From positions 461 to 64,460 of the forward strand of contig NZ_SMFK01000008.1 in assembly GCF_004349355.1 (NCBI RefSeq): a DNA stretch of 64,000 nucleotides, given 5' to 3'. The notes under the pieces are model-generated. The model ran no database searches. It worked only from the letters and a program-made list of their open reading frames with translations, and was not told the origin of the DNA. The translations under genes were made by a program, and so were the position numbers. Within the stretch, counting starts at the first letter, position 1, and each line of letters opens with the position of its first letter. Below are positions 55,607 through 64,000 of the stretch, piece by piece. Source of the DNA: Flavobacterium cellulosilyticum (GTDB lineage: Bacteria; Bacteroidota; Bacteroidia; Flavobacteriales; Flavobacteriaceae).

Positions 55607-56736
55607 GAATACTTATTTATTGCTTTTTGATACAAATCTTCATACAATGGTAGAATATTCTTGATGTCAAATTGTTTCGCTACTGACAAGGCATTTTTTT
55701 TGAATTCAGCCAAAACAGCATCATCTTTTAGGATTTTTAAAGCGTTTTCCGCCATTTCTTTGGTTTTACCTACATTACTCAAATACCCTGAAATTCCAGC
55801 CAAATTTACTTCAGCTAAACCTCCAGAATTACTCGAAATAACAGGAACTCCCCACGCCATTGCTTCAAGAGCAGCAAGACCAAAACTTTCCGTTTCTGAT
55901 GGTAAAAGGAACAAATCAGTATAACTTAGAATTTTATCAATTTCGTTACTGTTCCCAAAAAAGATCACTTTGTCTTGAATACCTAATTCTTGACACAAAT
56001 GTTCTGCTTTCTCCTTTTCTGGTCCATCACCTACCATCATTAATTTGGCAGAGATATGCTTTTGAATTTTATAAAACACTTTAATTACATCAGGAATTCG
56101 TTTTACTTTTCTAAAATTACTAATATGAGTAATAATTCTTTCCTTTTCAGTTGCCATAACGGAACGACGGCATGAGATACTTGGATCGATTGTATTTTTA
56201 TCCAATTCAATAAAATTTGGAATAACCTGAATTTCATTTTTTATTTTGAACAATTTCAAGGTATCGTCTTTCAAACTTTGTGACACCGAAGTAACATAAT
56301 CCGATTTATTAATACTGAAAGTAACAGCCGTTTTATAAAAAGGATGATTGCCCACTAATGTAATATCAGTTCCGTGAAGAGTAGTAATCATAGGAAGATT
56401 AATTCCTTCATCTTTGAGCATTTGCTTCGCCATATATCCCGCATAAGCATGAGGAATAGCATAATGTACATGAAGCAATTCAATTTTATACAGTTTTACC
56501 ATATCGACCAGTTTGCTTGACAAAGCCAATTCATAAGGTTGAAAATGAAAAAGAGGATATTCTGGAACGTTTACTTCGTGATAATGAACATTGGGGTTAA
56601 GTAAAGCCAAACGAACAGGTTGACTATACGTAATAAAGTGAATTTCGTGTCCGCGACGAGCTAATTCTAGCCCTAATTCAGTTGCCACAACACCGCTTCC
56701 ACCAAAAGTAGGATAACAAACAATTGCAATTTTCAT
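55603..56736 (-). CDS. bshA: N-acetyl-alpha-D-glucosaminyl L-malate synthase
   Basis: 377 residues, GT4 glycosyltransferase (GT-B fold). It joins UDP-N-acetylglucosamine to L-malate, the first step of bacillithiol synthesis. Motifs: PTFGGSGVVATELGLELA near the N-terminus, HVHYAIPHAYAG (about 94-105), and the donor-binding SETESFGLAALEAMAWG (about 287-303) with the E-x7-E pair. The strong N-terminal match separates BshA from other GT4 enzymes. bshB and bshC are not in the window. It forms a two-gene unit with the overlapping lipoprotein. Confidence 0.92.
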   Translation of the reverse strand: MKIAIVCYPTFGGSGVVATELGLELARRGHEIHFITYSQPVRLALLNPNVHYHEVNVPEYPLFHFQPYELALSSKLVDMVKLYKIELLHVHYAIPHAYAGYMAKQMLKDEGINLPMITTLHGTDITLVGNHPFYKTAVTFSINKSDYVTSVSQSLKDDTLKLFKIKNEIQVIPNFIELDKNTIDPSISCRRSVMATEKERIITHISNFRKVKRIPDVIKVFYKIQKHISAKLMMVGDGPEKEKAEHLCQELGIQDKVIFFGNSNEIDKILSYTDLFLLPSETESFGLAALEAMAWGVPVISSNSGGLAEVNLAGISGYLSNVGKTKEMAENALKILKDDAVLAEFKKNALSVAKQFDIKNILPLYEDLYQKAINKYS

Positions 56737-57053
56737 GTAAATAATTTAAAATACGAAAATAAGTAAAATAGAACTGGTTTTTGATAAAAAAGCCTTAATT
56801 TATTGGTAATAATTCAATTTTACAAAAAACTGGTTTTTCACATTAAATAGCTTCTTGGAAATAATTTTATTATATTTGTAATCAATCATTGATTTTCCAG
56901 GTTAAAATTAAATTATTTCCAATATTTAATTCAATCCTTTCTACAATTTCTTTTCTAGAAATTAATAAAAAATCATTCTGTTTTGCAGTGCGCTGCCTCT
57001 TTTGCCTTTTGGAAAAATTCCATTTACAGGCTATTAAATAATCAAAATTTAAA
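56737..57053. other. Divergent intergenic region
   Basis: 317 bases between bshA (-) and the symporter operon (+). Both promoters should lie here, but none matches the consensus well. The part near 56990-57020 is slightly more GC-rich without a hairpin that I can support. Confidence 0.4.
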
Positions 57054-58526
57054 ATGCACATAATAGATTATCTAATCTTCGTTGTTTATATGCTCGCTAT
57101 GTTGGGAGTTGGTCTTTATTTTTTCAAAAAAAACAAAAATGCCGAAGATTTTTACGTAAGTGGCAGGAATATGAGTAGTTGGCATATTGGTTTATCCGTT
57201 GTTGCTACTGATGTTGGCGGCGGATTTTCAATAGGTTTGGGTGGACTCGGTTTTACAATGGGAATTTCTGGATCATGGATGTTATTCACTGGATTACTTG
57301 GTGCATGGTTAAGCGCAGTTTATTTAATTCCAAAAGTGAGTGCATTAGGACATACTTATAAGTTTTTTACATTTCCACAAATTTTCAATTATTTCTATGA
57401 CGGACGAGTGGCTTTATTGGCCGGAATTATTTCGGCTATAGGATATATTGGATTTACCAGTTCTCAAGTATTGGCTGGAGCCAAATTAGCTTCAGCAACT
57501 ATAGAAGGGTTAAATATACAAACTGCACTCATTGTCATGGGCGCTATTGCCGTAATCTATACTGCAATCGGAGGATTGAAAGCCGTTATATACACAGATA
57601 CTATTCAGTGGTTAATATTAATCTGTGGATTAGTTTTTATTGGAATTCCTATAGCATATACTGCCGTTGGCGGTTATGATGTCATCAAGGCTACTTTAGC
57701 TCCCGAATATTTATCCTTAACCAATGTCAAATGGTATCAAATTTTAAATTGGTCGATCACCATTATCCCTATTTGGTTTGTGGGAATGACTTTATACCAA
57801 CGAATATATGCTAGTAAAGGCGAAAAAGAAGTTAAAAAAGCATGGTTAATTGCTGGAATTTTCGAATGGCCCATCATGGCTTTTATGGGCGTAATTTTGG
57901 GAATGCTTGCTAAAGTTGCTGCCATTAATGGCTTATTTGACGGTATTACGAATGCTGCATCAATGGATAGTGAAATGGGATTGCCTATTTTACTTGCCAC
58001 TGTTCTTCCGGTTGGGCTAATGGGATTGATGCTTTCCTCCTATTTTTCGGCTATACTTTCTACCGCTGACAGCTGTTTAATGGCCGCTTCAGGGAATATT
58101 GTCACGGATATTATCGCCAAATTTTCTAAAAAAGAATTATCTCATAAAAAAGAATTACAACTTTCGCAAATTGTTACCCTACTGATTGGTGTATTTGCCA
58201 TCGTACTGGCGTCCCAAATGCAAAATGTTTTGGAACTTATGCTCTATTCCTATGCCTTTATGGTGTCCGGTTTATTCATTCCCGTTCTTGGTGCTTTATT
58301 TTGGAAGAAAAGCCATCCAATTGCTGCTTTTTGGAGTATGCTTTTTGGAGGTGGAACTACTATTTTACTAATCATTACTAAAAATAAATTACCTTTAGGA
58401 ATAAAACTGCCAGAACACTTGGATGCCAATCTTTATGGAATGAGTATTTCGCTTCTTTTATTCGTTACACTATCAATTTATCATTATAATAAAAAAGAAA
58501 GACAAAATGGAATTCAAACAAATTAA
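57054..58526 (+). CDS. Sodium:solute symporter (SSS family)
   Basis: 490 residues with about 13 membrane helices. Family hallmarks: FYVSGRNMSSWHIGLSVVATDVGGG near the start (residues about 33-57), GGLKAVIYTDTIQW, and SSYFSAILSTADSCLMAASG with the sodium-site serines. The substrate cannot be predicted; the family moves sugars, amino acids, pantothenate and others. It is the first gene of a five-gene unit and overlaps the next gene by 20 bases, so it is tied to an acetyltransferase, a peptidase-like hydrolase and two racemases. That suggests an amino acid, peptide or acylated amino acid. Confidence 0.88.
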   Translation: MHIIDYLIFVVYMLAMLGVGLYFFKKNKNAEDFYVSGRNMSSWHIGLSVVATDVGGGFSIGLGGLGFTMGISGSWMLFTGLLGAWLSAVYLIPKVSALGHTYKFFTFPQIFNYFYDGRVALLAGIISAIGYIGFTSSQVLAGAKLASATIEGLNIQTALIVMGAIAVIYTAIGGLKAVIYTDTIQWLILICGLVFIGIPIAYTAVGGYDVIKATLAPEYLSLTNVKWYQILNWSITIIPIWFVGMTLYQRIYASKGEKEVKKAWLIAGIFEWPIMAFMGVILGMLAKVAAINGLFDGITNAASMDSEMGLPILLATVLPVGLMGLMLSSYFSAILSTADSCLMAASGNIVTDIIAKFSKKELSHKKELQLSQIVTLLIGVFAIVLASQMQNVLELMLYSYAFMVSGLFIPVLGALFWKKSHPIAAFWSMLFGGGTTILLIITKNKLPLGIKLPEHLDANLYGMSISLLLFVTLSIYHYNKKERQNGIQTN

Positions 58527-58941
58527 TTATACTTCAGGTGAAGACAAAACCTATCCGAATCAAGTCATTGCTGAATTTCTTTATACTCATTTAGAAGAAT
58601 ATGGAGATAAGGTTGAAGACATTTTAAAATGCATTGACTTTGTTATGAATCCCGCCAAAGGAGGAAATATAGTTGTAGGTATTGATGAAAATAAAATTGT
58701 AGGCGTTGTAATATTAAACAATACTGGAATGAAAGGTTTTATTCCTGAAAACATTTTAGTGTATATCGCCGTTGATAATAGTCAAAGAGGAAAAGGATAT
58801 GGTAAACAATTAATGCAAAAAGCCATCTCAATTGCCGAAGGGAATATTGCATTGCATGTAGAGCCAGATAATCCCGCCAAAATACTCTATGAAAAACTAG
58901 GATTTACCAACAAATACCTTGAAATGCGTCTCATCAAATAA
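58507..58941 (+). CDS. GNAT-family N-acetyltransferase
   Basis: 144 residues. Acetyl-CoA motif A is present as YIAVDNSQRGKGYGKQLM (about 92-109), with R/Q-x-x-G-x-G, followed by NPAKILYEKLGF, the conserved end of the fold. The acceptor is unknown. Its ATG lies inside the end of the symporter gene (20-base overlap), and the M20 hydrolase starts 6 bases after its stop. In this setting it might acetylate the imported amino compound, a guess from context. Confidence 0.85.
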   Translation: MEFKQINYTSGEDKTYPNQVIAEFLYTHLEEYGDKVEDILKCIDFVMNPAKGGNIVVGIDENKIVGVVILNNTGMKGFIPENILVYIAVDNSQRGKGYGKQLMQKAISIAEGNIALHVEPDNPAKILYEKLGFTNKYLEMRLIK

Positions 58942-58947
58942 TCCAAA

Positions 58948-60102
58948 ATGGAAAATTTAGACCTACATATAGCATCTGTTATCAAATTACGAAGGGAATT
59001 ACATAAACATCCTGAACTATCTGGAAAGGAATTTAATACAGCAAAAAGAATCCTTTCGTTTCTTGAAAACTTTTCGCCAGATGAAATTAGAACTGAAGTT
59101 GGAACAACAGGAATTATTGCAATTTATAAGGGAAAAAAAACTGGAAAAACTGTTTTATTTAGATGTGAACTGGATGCATTGCCCATTGAGGAAATCAATA
59201 CTTTTGAACATCGATCCATTAATAATGGAGTTTCACATAAATGCGGACATGATGGTCATATGGCTATTTTATGCGGATTGGCTACCAAATTGTATCAAAA
59301 CAAACCTAAATCTGGTACCGTTATTTTATTATTTCAACCTTCTGAAGAAGATGGAAAAGGCGCTAAAAAAGTAATTTCCGATTCAAAATTTAAAGCTTTA
59401 AAACCCGATTTTGTATTTGCTTTACATAATTTGCCTGATTTTACAAAAAATCAAATTGTAGTCAAAAACGATACTTTCACCTGTGCAGTTAGTAGTATTA
59501 TAATCAAATTAAAAGGAAAAACAGCCCATGCAGGAGAACCTGAAAAAGGAATAAACCCTGCATTAGCAATTGCGGCAATTATTAATCAATTTAATTCTAA
59601 AATTCAAGCGGACATTACAAAAGAAGATCATTGTCTCATTACCCCTATTTACATCACAATGGGCAAAAAAGCGTATGGAGTTTCGGCAGGAGCTGGTGAA
59701 GTCCATTTTACGGTTAGAAGTAACAGTAATTTACAAATGAAAATGAACAAAGTAACTTTAGAAAATATTGCTCAGGCTGTCGCCAATGAATATCTTTTAG
59801 ACTCTAGTATTAATTGGATACAAAGTTTTGAAGCGAATGAAAATAATGCAACTGCAGTAAACTATATTAGAAATGCAGCAAAAAGTAATAATCTCGAATT
59901 ATTAGAAAAAGAATTTCCTTTTACATGGGGTGAAGATTTTGGATTGTTTACGCAGCATTTCTCTGGTGCCATGTTTGGTCTAGGTTCAGGCAAAAATACA
60001 GCCGCTTTGCACAATCCTGATTATGATTTTCCCGACGATATAATCAAAACTGGAGAGTCCCTTTTTTATCAAATAAGCAAACAAATTACAGATGCATACT
60101 AA
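58948..60102 (+). CDS. M20-family metal-dependent amidohydrolase
   Basis: 384 residues. It resembles aminoacylase and IAA-amino-acid hydrolase-type enzymes (subfamily M20D). LRRELHKHPELSGKEF is at the N-terminus. The metal ligands fall in HKCGHDGHMA (about 93-102), PSEEDGKGA (about 131-139) and ALHNLPD, and the dimerisation domain (about 180-290) contains KGKTAHAGEPEKG. These enzymes release acyl groups or hydrolyse N-acyl amino acids and dipeptides. Together with the two racemases downstream this suggests handling of N-acyl or D-amino acids. It overlaps the alanine racemase by 11 bases. Confidence 0.88.
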   Translation: MENLDLHIASVIKLRRELHKHPELSGKEFNTAKRILSFLENFSPDEIRTEVGTTGIIAIYKGKKTGKTVLFRCELDALPIEEINTFEHRSINNGVSHKCGHDGHMAILCGLATKLYQNKPKSGTVILLFQPSEEDGKGAKKVISDSKFKALKPDFVFALHNLPDFTKNQIVVKNDTFTCAVSSIIIKLKGKTAHAGEPEKGINPALAIAAIINQFNSKIQADITKEDHCLITPIYITMGKKAYGVSAGAGEVHFTVRSNSNLQMKMNKVTLENIAQAVANEYLLDSSINWIQSFEANENNATAVNYIRNAAKSNNLELLEKEFPFTWGEDFGLFTQHFSGAMFGLGSGKNTAALHNPDYDFPDDIIKTGESLFYQISKQITDAY

Positions 60103-61243
60103 TTCACTTATAGAACTAAACCAAAAAGCATATCAAACCAATATTGATTTTCTAAAAAAAACATTTGGAGATAAAATAACACTTTCTTCGGTCGTCAAGG
60201 GAAATGCTTATGGTCATGGTATAGGCGAATTTGTAACGATGGCTTATGGATATGGCGTGACTCACTTTTCCGTTTTTGATGTGGAAGAGGCGAAAGCAGT
60301 TTTTGCAGCACTGCAAGATAAAGTTACCATAATGGTTATGGGTTTGGTAAAGGACGAAGACATGGAATGGGTAATTGGTAATGCTATTGAGTTTTTTGTA
60401 TTTGACAAAAATCGATTAACTAAAGCTCAAAAAATAGCTGAAAAGCTCCAAAGAAAAGCCATTGTTCATATCGAAGTAGAAACTGGAATGAATCGGACAG
60501 GTTTCGAAAAAAGTGACTTAAAAAGTGTGTTAGCTATTCTAAAGAAAGAAAAAGAGCACCTCTTTTTCAAAGGACTTTGTACTCATTATGCTGGAGCTGA
60601 AAGTTTGGAGAATTATGATCGGGTAAACCATCAAATCAAAAAATTTGAAGAAATTTATCAATACTTCTGCACGAATGATCTTCAACCTGAGATGAGACAT
60701 TCTGCCTGTTCTGCCGCTTCTATTATTTTCCCGGAAACCAGAATGGATTTAGTCCGAATTGGAATTATGCAATACGGATTATGGCCAAGTCCTGAAGTTT
60801 TCGCCAGTTTTTTAAACTCTAAAAAGGATAAAACAAATCCATTAGAACGAGTTATTACATGGAAAAGTACCATAATGAGTATAAAAAAAATTAACTCAGG
60901 CAGTTTTATCGGCTATGGAACCAGTTATCTAGCAAAAAGAAAAATGAAAATTGCAGTAATACCTATTGGGTACGCTCATGGATATAGTCGCTCTTTGAGT
61001 AATCAAGGCAGAGTTCTTATCAATGGTCAGCCCTGTACTGTGGTTGGCTCAGTAAACATGAATATGATTTCTGTTGATGTTACAGAAGTCGATACAGTAA
61101 AAAAAGAAGATGAAGTTGTTTTAATAGGAACACAAAAAGACTTATCTATTTCGGTTGCGTCTTTCAGTGATTTCAGCAACCAACTTAACTATGAATTATT
61201 AACCCGAATTTCTAAAACAATTCCACGCAAAATTATAAAATAA
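60092..61243 (+). CDS. alr: Alanine racemase
   Basis: 383 residues, fold type III PLP enzyme. The PLP lysine is in SVVKGNAYGHG (about 31-41), GMNRTGF is present, and the second catalytic residue, tyrosine, is in the region FIGYGTSY (about 271-278). The metal/carboxylate loop PIGYAHGYSRSL and VNMNMISVDVT also match. It interconverts L- and D-alanine for cell-wall peptidoglycan. Whether this is the housekeeping copy or a specialised one cannot be told, but its place in a transporter-hydrolase unit suggests a catabolic or special role. Its stop overlaps the next start (TAATG). Confidence 0.9.
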   Translation: MHTNSLIELNQKAYQTNIDFLKKTFGDKITLSSVVKGNAYGHGIGEFVTMAYGYGVTHFSVFDVEEAKAVFAALQDKVTIMVMGLVKDEDMEWVIGNAIEFFVFDKNRLTKAQKIAEKLQRKAIVHIEVETGMNRTGFEKSDLKSVLAILKKEKEHLFFKGLCTHYAGAESLENYDRVNHQIKKFEEIYQYFCTNDLQPEMRHSACSAASIIFPETRMDLVRIGIMQYGLWPSPEVFASFLNSKKDKTNPLERVITWKSTIMSIKKINSGSFIGYGTSYLAKRKMKIAVIPIGYAHGYSRSLSNQGRVLINGQPCTVVGSVNMNMISVDVTEVDTVKKEDEVVLIGTQKDLSISVASFSDFSNQLNYELLTRISKTIPRKIIK

Positions 61244-62316
61244 TGGCTTTTATCGAACTTAACAGACAGAAATTAGAAGAGAATTATGCTTTTCTAGATA
61301 CTATATTTAAATCAAGAGGTATTGAATGGGGTGTTGTTTCAAAAATGTTATGTGGAAACACATTATATCTCAAAGAAATTATAGCCCTAGGAGCTAGAGA
61401 AATTCATGACTCTAGAATTAGTAATTTAAAAAAAGTTAAAAAATTAGATCCAAATATTCAAACGGTTTATATCAAACCGCCTGCAAAACGGAATATTGAA
61501 AAAATTGTTAGTTATGCTGATGTCAGTTTTAATACCGAAATTTACACCATACAATTACTCTCGGAAGAAGCCATAAAGCAAAACAAAACTCATAAAATTA
61601 TCATTATGATTGAAATGGGTGATTTACGTGAAGGTGTAATAGGTGATGAATTAATTGCCTTTTATGAAAAAATATTATGTATGCCAAATATCGAAATCCG
61701 AGGGATTGGCACTAACTTCAATTGTCTAAGTGGCGTAATGCCAACTCAAGATAAATTGATTCAGCTAAGCTTATACAAACAGCTTATTGAAGCCAAATTT
61801 AACATACAAATCCCTTGGGTTTCTGGAGGGACTTCTGTTGCAATTCCTTTGATTCTAAAAAACGCACGTCCCATGGCAGTAAATCATTTTCGAATTGGTG
61901 ATGCCTTATTCTTTGGCAAAGATCTTTTTACAGGCGGAACTATTGAAGGAATGCATAATGATGTCTTTAAACTCTATGCACAAGTTATTGAAATTACCGA
62001 AAAACCCAATATGCCAACTGGAGAAATTGGAGAAAATGTAGCAGGAAACACTTTTTCCATGAGTGGTGTAGAGAGTTTTGGAGGCACTTCATTACGTGCC
62101 ATTTTGGATATTGGATTATTAGACATGCAACCGCAATATATCGAAGCTGAAGACAGCGAAATAATTGTAATAGATGCCAGTTCTGATATGATGGTAATGG
62201 ATATTTCAAATTCTAAAGTAAACTATAAAATAGGTGATTATGTCCCTTTTAAAATTCAATATATGGGTGGTCTTTATCTTTTGAATTCCGATTATGTAGA
62301 AAAAACAATTGGTTAA
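61243..62316 (+). CDS. Alanine/ornithine racemase-family PLP enzyme
   Basis: 357 residues, N-terminal alanine-racemase-like barrel of fold type III, but clearly different from the preceding racemase. Visible motifs are VVSKMLCGN (PLP lysine), MIEMGDLREGV, RGIGTNFNCLSGVMPT and WVSGGTSVAIPL, all of which fit the ornithine racemase (Orr) branch. Substrate may be ornithine, lysine or another amino acid. It overlaps the alanine racemase by one base and is the last gene of the five-gene unit. A strong terminator follows within 35 bases. Confidence 0.82.
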   Translation: MAFIELNRQKLEENYAFLDTIFKSRGIEWGVVSKMLCGNTLYLKEIIALGAREIHDSRISNLKKVKKLDPNIQTVYIKPPAKRNIEKIVSYADVSFNTEIYTIQLLSEEAIKQNKTHKIIIMIEMGDLREGVIGDELIAFYEKILCMPNIEIRGIGTNFNCLSGVMPTQDKLIQLSLYKQLIEAKFNIQIPWVSGGTSVAIPLILKNARPMAVNHFRIGDALFFGKDLFTGGTIEGMHNDVFKLYAQVIEITEKPNMPTGEIGENVAGNTFSMSGVESFGGTSLRAILDIGLLDMQPQYIEAEDSEIIVIDASSDMMVMDISNSKVNYKIGDYVPFKIQYMGGLYLLNSDYVEKTIG

Positions 62317-62347
62317 AAATAAAATTAAGTTGAAATAACATAATAAA

Positions 62348-62380
62348 AAAAATGAGTCCTAATTAAAGGGACTCATTTTT
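62348..62380. terminator. Terminator of the racemase operon
   Basis: A 12-bp stem AAAAATGAGTCC / GGACTCATTTTT with a 9-base loop, flanked by A and T runs. It may also catch transcripts from the P-type ATPase on the other strand. Confidence 0.88.
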
Positions 62381-62556
62381 TTATATAAATTAATATCCAC
62401 AATTCCATTGTATTCAAATCCACTTCTTATGAGGGTGAAAATTTAACGCTTAGCCTCTGGATTTAAGCAAAAGCGAGGCCATAACTAATATACATATCAA
62501 CAAAAAACATGGAATCAATATAAAGTAATAATTATTTATTTTAATTGTAGAAGCAA

Positions 62557-64000
62557 TTAAAACTTCATTCGTTGTATTCTCACAGCGTTTAAAATAGCCA
62601 ATAAAGCCACTCCAACATCAGCAAAAACAGCTTCCCACATAGTAGCTAAACCTCCTGCTCCAAGAACAAGAACAATTGCTTTTACTGCAAATGCTAAACC
62701 AATGTTTTGATACACGATTTGCTTGGTCTTTTTACCAATATTTATGGCTGTAAAAATTTTTGTAGGCTGGTCATTTTGAATGACAATATCAGCACTTTCG
62801 ATAGTAGCATCACTTCCCAAGCCACCCATTGCAATTCCGGCATCGGCAAGTGCAACTACTGGCGCATCATTGACACCATCGCCTACAAAGGCTATTTTTA
62901 GGTTTTGCGATAGTAATTCTTCGACTTTTTCTACTTTGTGTTCAGGCAACAAATCTCCATAAGCTTGATCGATATTTAATTCGTTGGCAACAGCATCAAC
63001 AACAGCTTGCTTATCGCCTGAAAGCATTACCGTTTTGATATTTAACTTGTGTAAACTTGTTATAGCTTCTTTTGCATCTTCTTTAATCTCATCGGCAATC
63101 AAAAAGTAGCCGGAATATTTTTGATTGATGGCAATGACGATAATCGTAAAAGGGATATTCTCGATTTCTGCATCATAACTGATATTAAATTTATTCATTA
63201 GTTTTACATTTCCAACTAAGATTTCGTTTCCATCCACTTTCCCTTTTAGTCCATGTCCTGCAATTTCTTGGACATCGGTTACGGATACATTTTTTTCTGA
63301 ACCTTTTGCATATTCGATGATTGCTGTTCCTACCGGATGTGTGGATTTGGTTTCTAAAGCTGCTATATATTTTACTAAATCAGCTTCTGGAATCTCGACG
63401 GCAACTACTTTTTGAACTTTGAAAACACCTTTGGTCAATGTACCTGTTTTGTCCATAACGACCACTTTAATAGTTGCCATTATATCTAGAAAATTAGACC
63501 CTTTGAACAAAATTCCGTTTTTGCTTGCTGCTCCAATACCGCCGAAATAGCCCAATGGAATGGAAATTACCAGCGCACAGGGACAAGAAATCACCAAAAA
63601 GACTAATGCCCTGTACAACCAATCGTTAAAGTTGTAATTTTCGACAAACAGCATTGGAACTAAGCAAATGGCAATAGCCGAAAATACTACTGCTGGCGTA
63701 TATATTTTGGCGAATTTTCTAATGAATAATTCGGTTGGTGCCTTTTTAGCTGTTGCTTCTTGCACCATTTCTAAAATTTTAGATAATTTACTGTCAGTGT
63801 ACTCAGCAGTTACTTTTACGAGAACAACTGTGTTCAAATTGATCATTCCAGCAAGAACCGTTTCGTCTTTTTGTTTGGCATCAGGTTTACTTTCACCTGT
63901 TAGTGCCGCTGTGTTGAACGAGGCTGTATCAGAAAGTAATTTCCCGTCTAATGCTAGTTTTTCGCCCGGTTTTAATTGAATCACTTCTCCAATAGTAATT
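62557..64000 (-). CDS. Heavy-metal P-type ATPase (Zn/Cd/Pb type), N-terminus beyond the window
   Basis: About 480 C-terminal residues are visible; the frame is open to the right edge (TIGEVIQLKPGEK upstream of the first apparent GTG), so the gene starts outside. It keeps the actuator loop LTGESKP, the membrane metal motif SCPCALVIS, the phosphorylation site DKTGTLTKG, the HP motif (STHPVGTA) and the hinge VGDGVNDAPVVALADAGIAMG. The CPC motif with the C-terminal arrangement fits ZntA/CadA-type exporters of zinc, cadmium or lead, and copper export is less likely. Metal-binding domains at the N-terminus cannot be judged. Confidence 0.9.
   Translation of the reverse strand, partial: ITIGEVIQLKPGEKLALDGKLLSDTASFNTAALTGESKPDAKQKDETVLAGMINLNTVVLVKVTAEYTDSKLSKILEMVQEATAKKAPTELFIRKFAKIYTPAVVFSAIAICLVPMLFVENYNFNDWLYRALVFLVISCPCALVISIPLGYFGGIGAASKNGILFKGSNFLDIMATIKVVVMDKTGTLTKGVFKVQKVVAVEIPEADLVKYIAALETKSTHPVGTAIIEYAKGSEKNVSVTDVQEIAGHGLKGKVDGNEILVGNVKLMNKFNISYDAEIENIPFTIIVIAINQKYSGYFLIADEIKEDAKEAITSLHKLNIKTVMLSGDKQAVVDAVANELNIDQAYGDLLPEHKVEKVEELLSQNLKIAFVGDGVNDAPVVALADAGIAMGGLGSDATIESADIVIQNDQPTKIFTAINIGKKTKQIVYQNIGLAFAVKAIVLVLGAGGLATMWEAVFADVGVALLAILNAVRIQRMKF

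Overview
The window comes from an AT-rich member of the Bacteroidota, almost certainly Flavobacterium or a close relative. Supporting signs are: a T9SS-type sorting domain, surface proteins with the VLDI-S-KGLL-PRM motif, a NagB deaminase fused to a PIG-L deacetylase, a FucP-type sugar importer, BshA (bacillithiol), the DUF5723, DUF4998 and DUF2461 families, start regions without Shine-Dalgarno sequences, and promoters of the Bacteroidetes form TTG-N19-21-TAnnTTTG. It is mostly an ordinary chromosomal stretch. I see no IS element, prophage, CRISPR array, tRNA or rRNA.

Layout. 1-2.4 kb: a leftward operon of three secreted or surface proteins; the last, cut by the window edge, carries in-frame 66-bp repeats. 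2.8-8.9 kb: a leftward TolC / membrane fusion / RND efflux operon ending in a DUF2892 membrane protein, with a palindromic operator candidate at its promoter. 9.2-16.1 kb: two large PAS/GAF sensor kinases. 16.2-21.4 kb: leftward pyrR-pyrB-STAS-like-rnz-pdxH, then a structured intergenic RNA candidate and a nucleoside transporter. 21.7-23.6 kb: a small lipoprotein facing an ABC-F ATPase. 23.7-27.6 kb: divergent amino-sugar genes (NagB/PIG-L fusion and sugar importer). 28-36 kb: fumC, then leftward corA-pta-ackA and dnaK. 37-41 kb: three envelope or unknown genes. 41-43 kb: transaldolase, an SDR and the SRP RNA gene. 43-47.5 kb: glutaminyl cyclase, hutI and a hutG-like gene. 47.6-52 kb: DEAD-box helicase, Hsp20 and a TPR hybrid kinase. 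52-57 kb: aroC-symporter, a small outer-membrane protein, bshA with a lipoprotein. 57-62.3 kb: a tightly overlapping operon of symporter, GNAT, M20 hydrolase and two different racemases. The right edge cuts a metal P-type ATPase.

How genes work together. pta and ackA make acetate and ATP from acetyl-CoA. The NagB/PIG-L enzyme and the FucP-type importer probably feed amino sugars into glycolysis. hutI and the hutG-like gene are two steps of histidine breakdown. pyrR may set the level of pyrB. The efflux operon is a complete tripartite pump.

Most interesting items: (1) a candidate small RNA at 17541-17690 with a promoter, an 11-bp long-range stem and an intrinsic terminator; (2) the five-gene double-racemase operon, whose substrate I cannot name; (3) a sigma-54-like element plus eight TGTCA/TGACA half-sites upstream of dnaK; (4) an ABC-F protein in which one composite ATP site has lost both its Walker A and its signature; (5) two copies of a GCGTGA/TCACGC-bounded dispersed repeat. 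Several starts were moved downstream of the longest reading frame where the signal peptide or family alignment required it.
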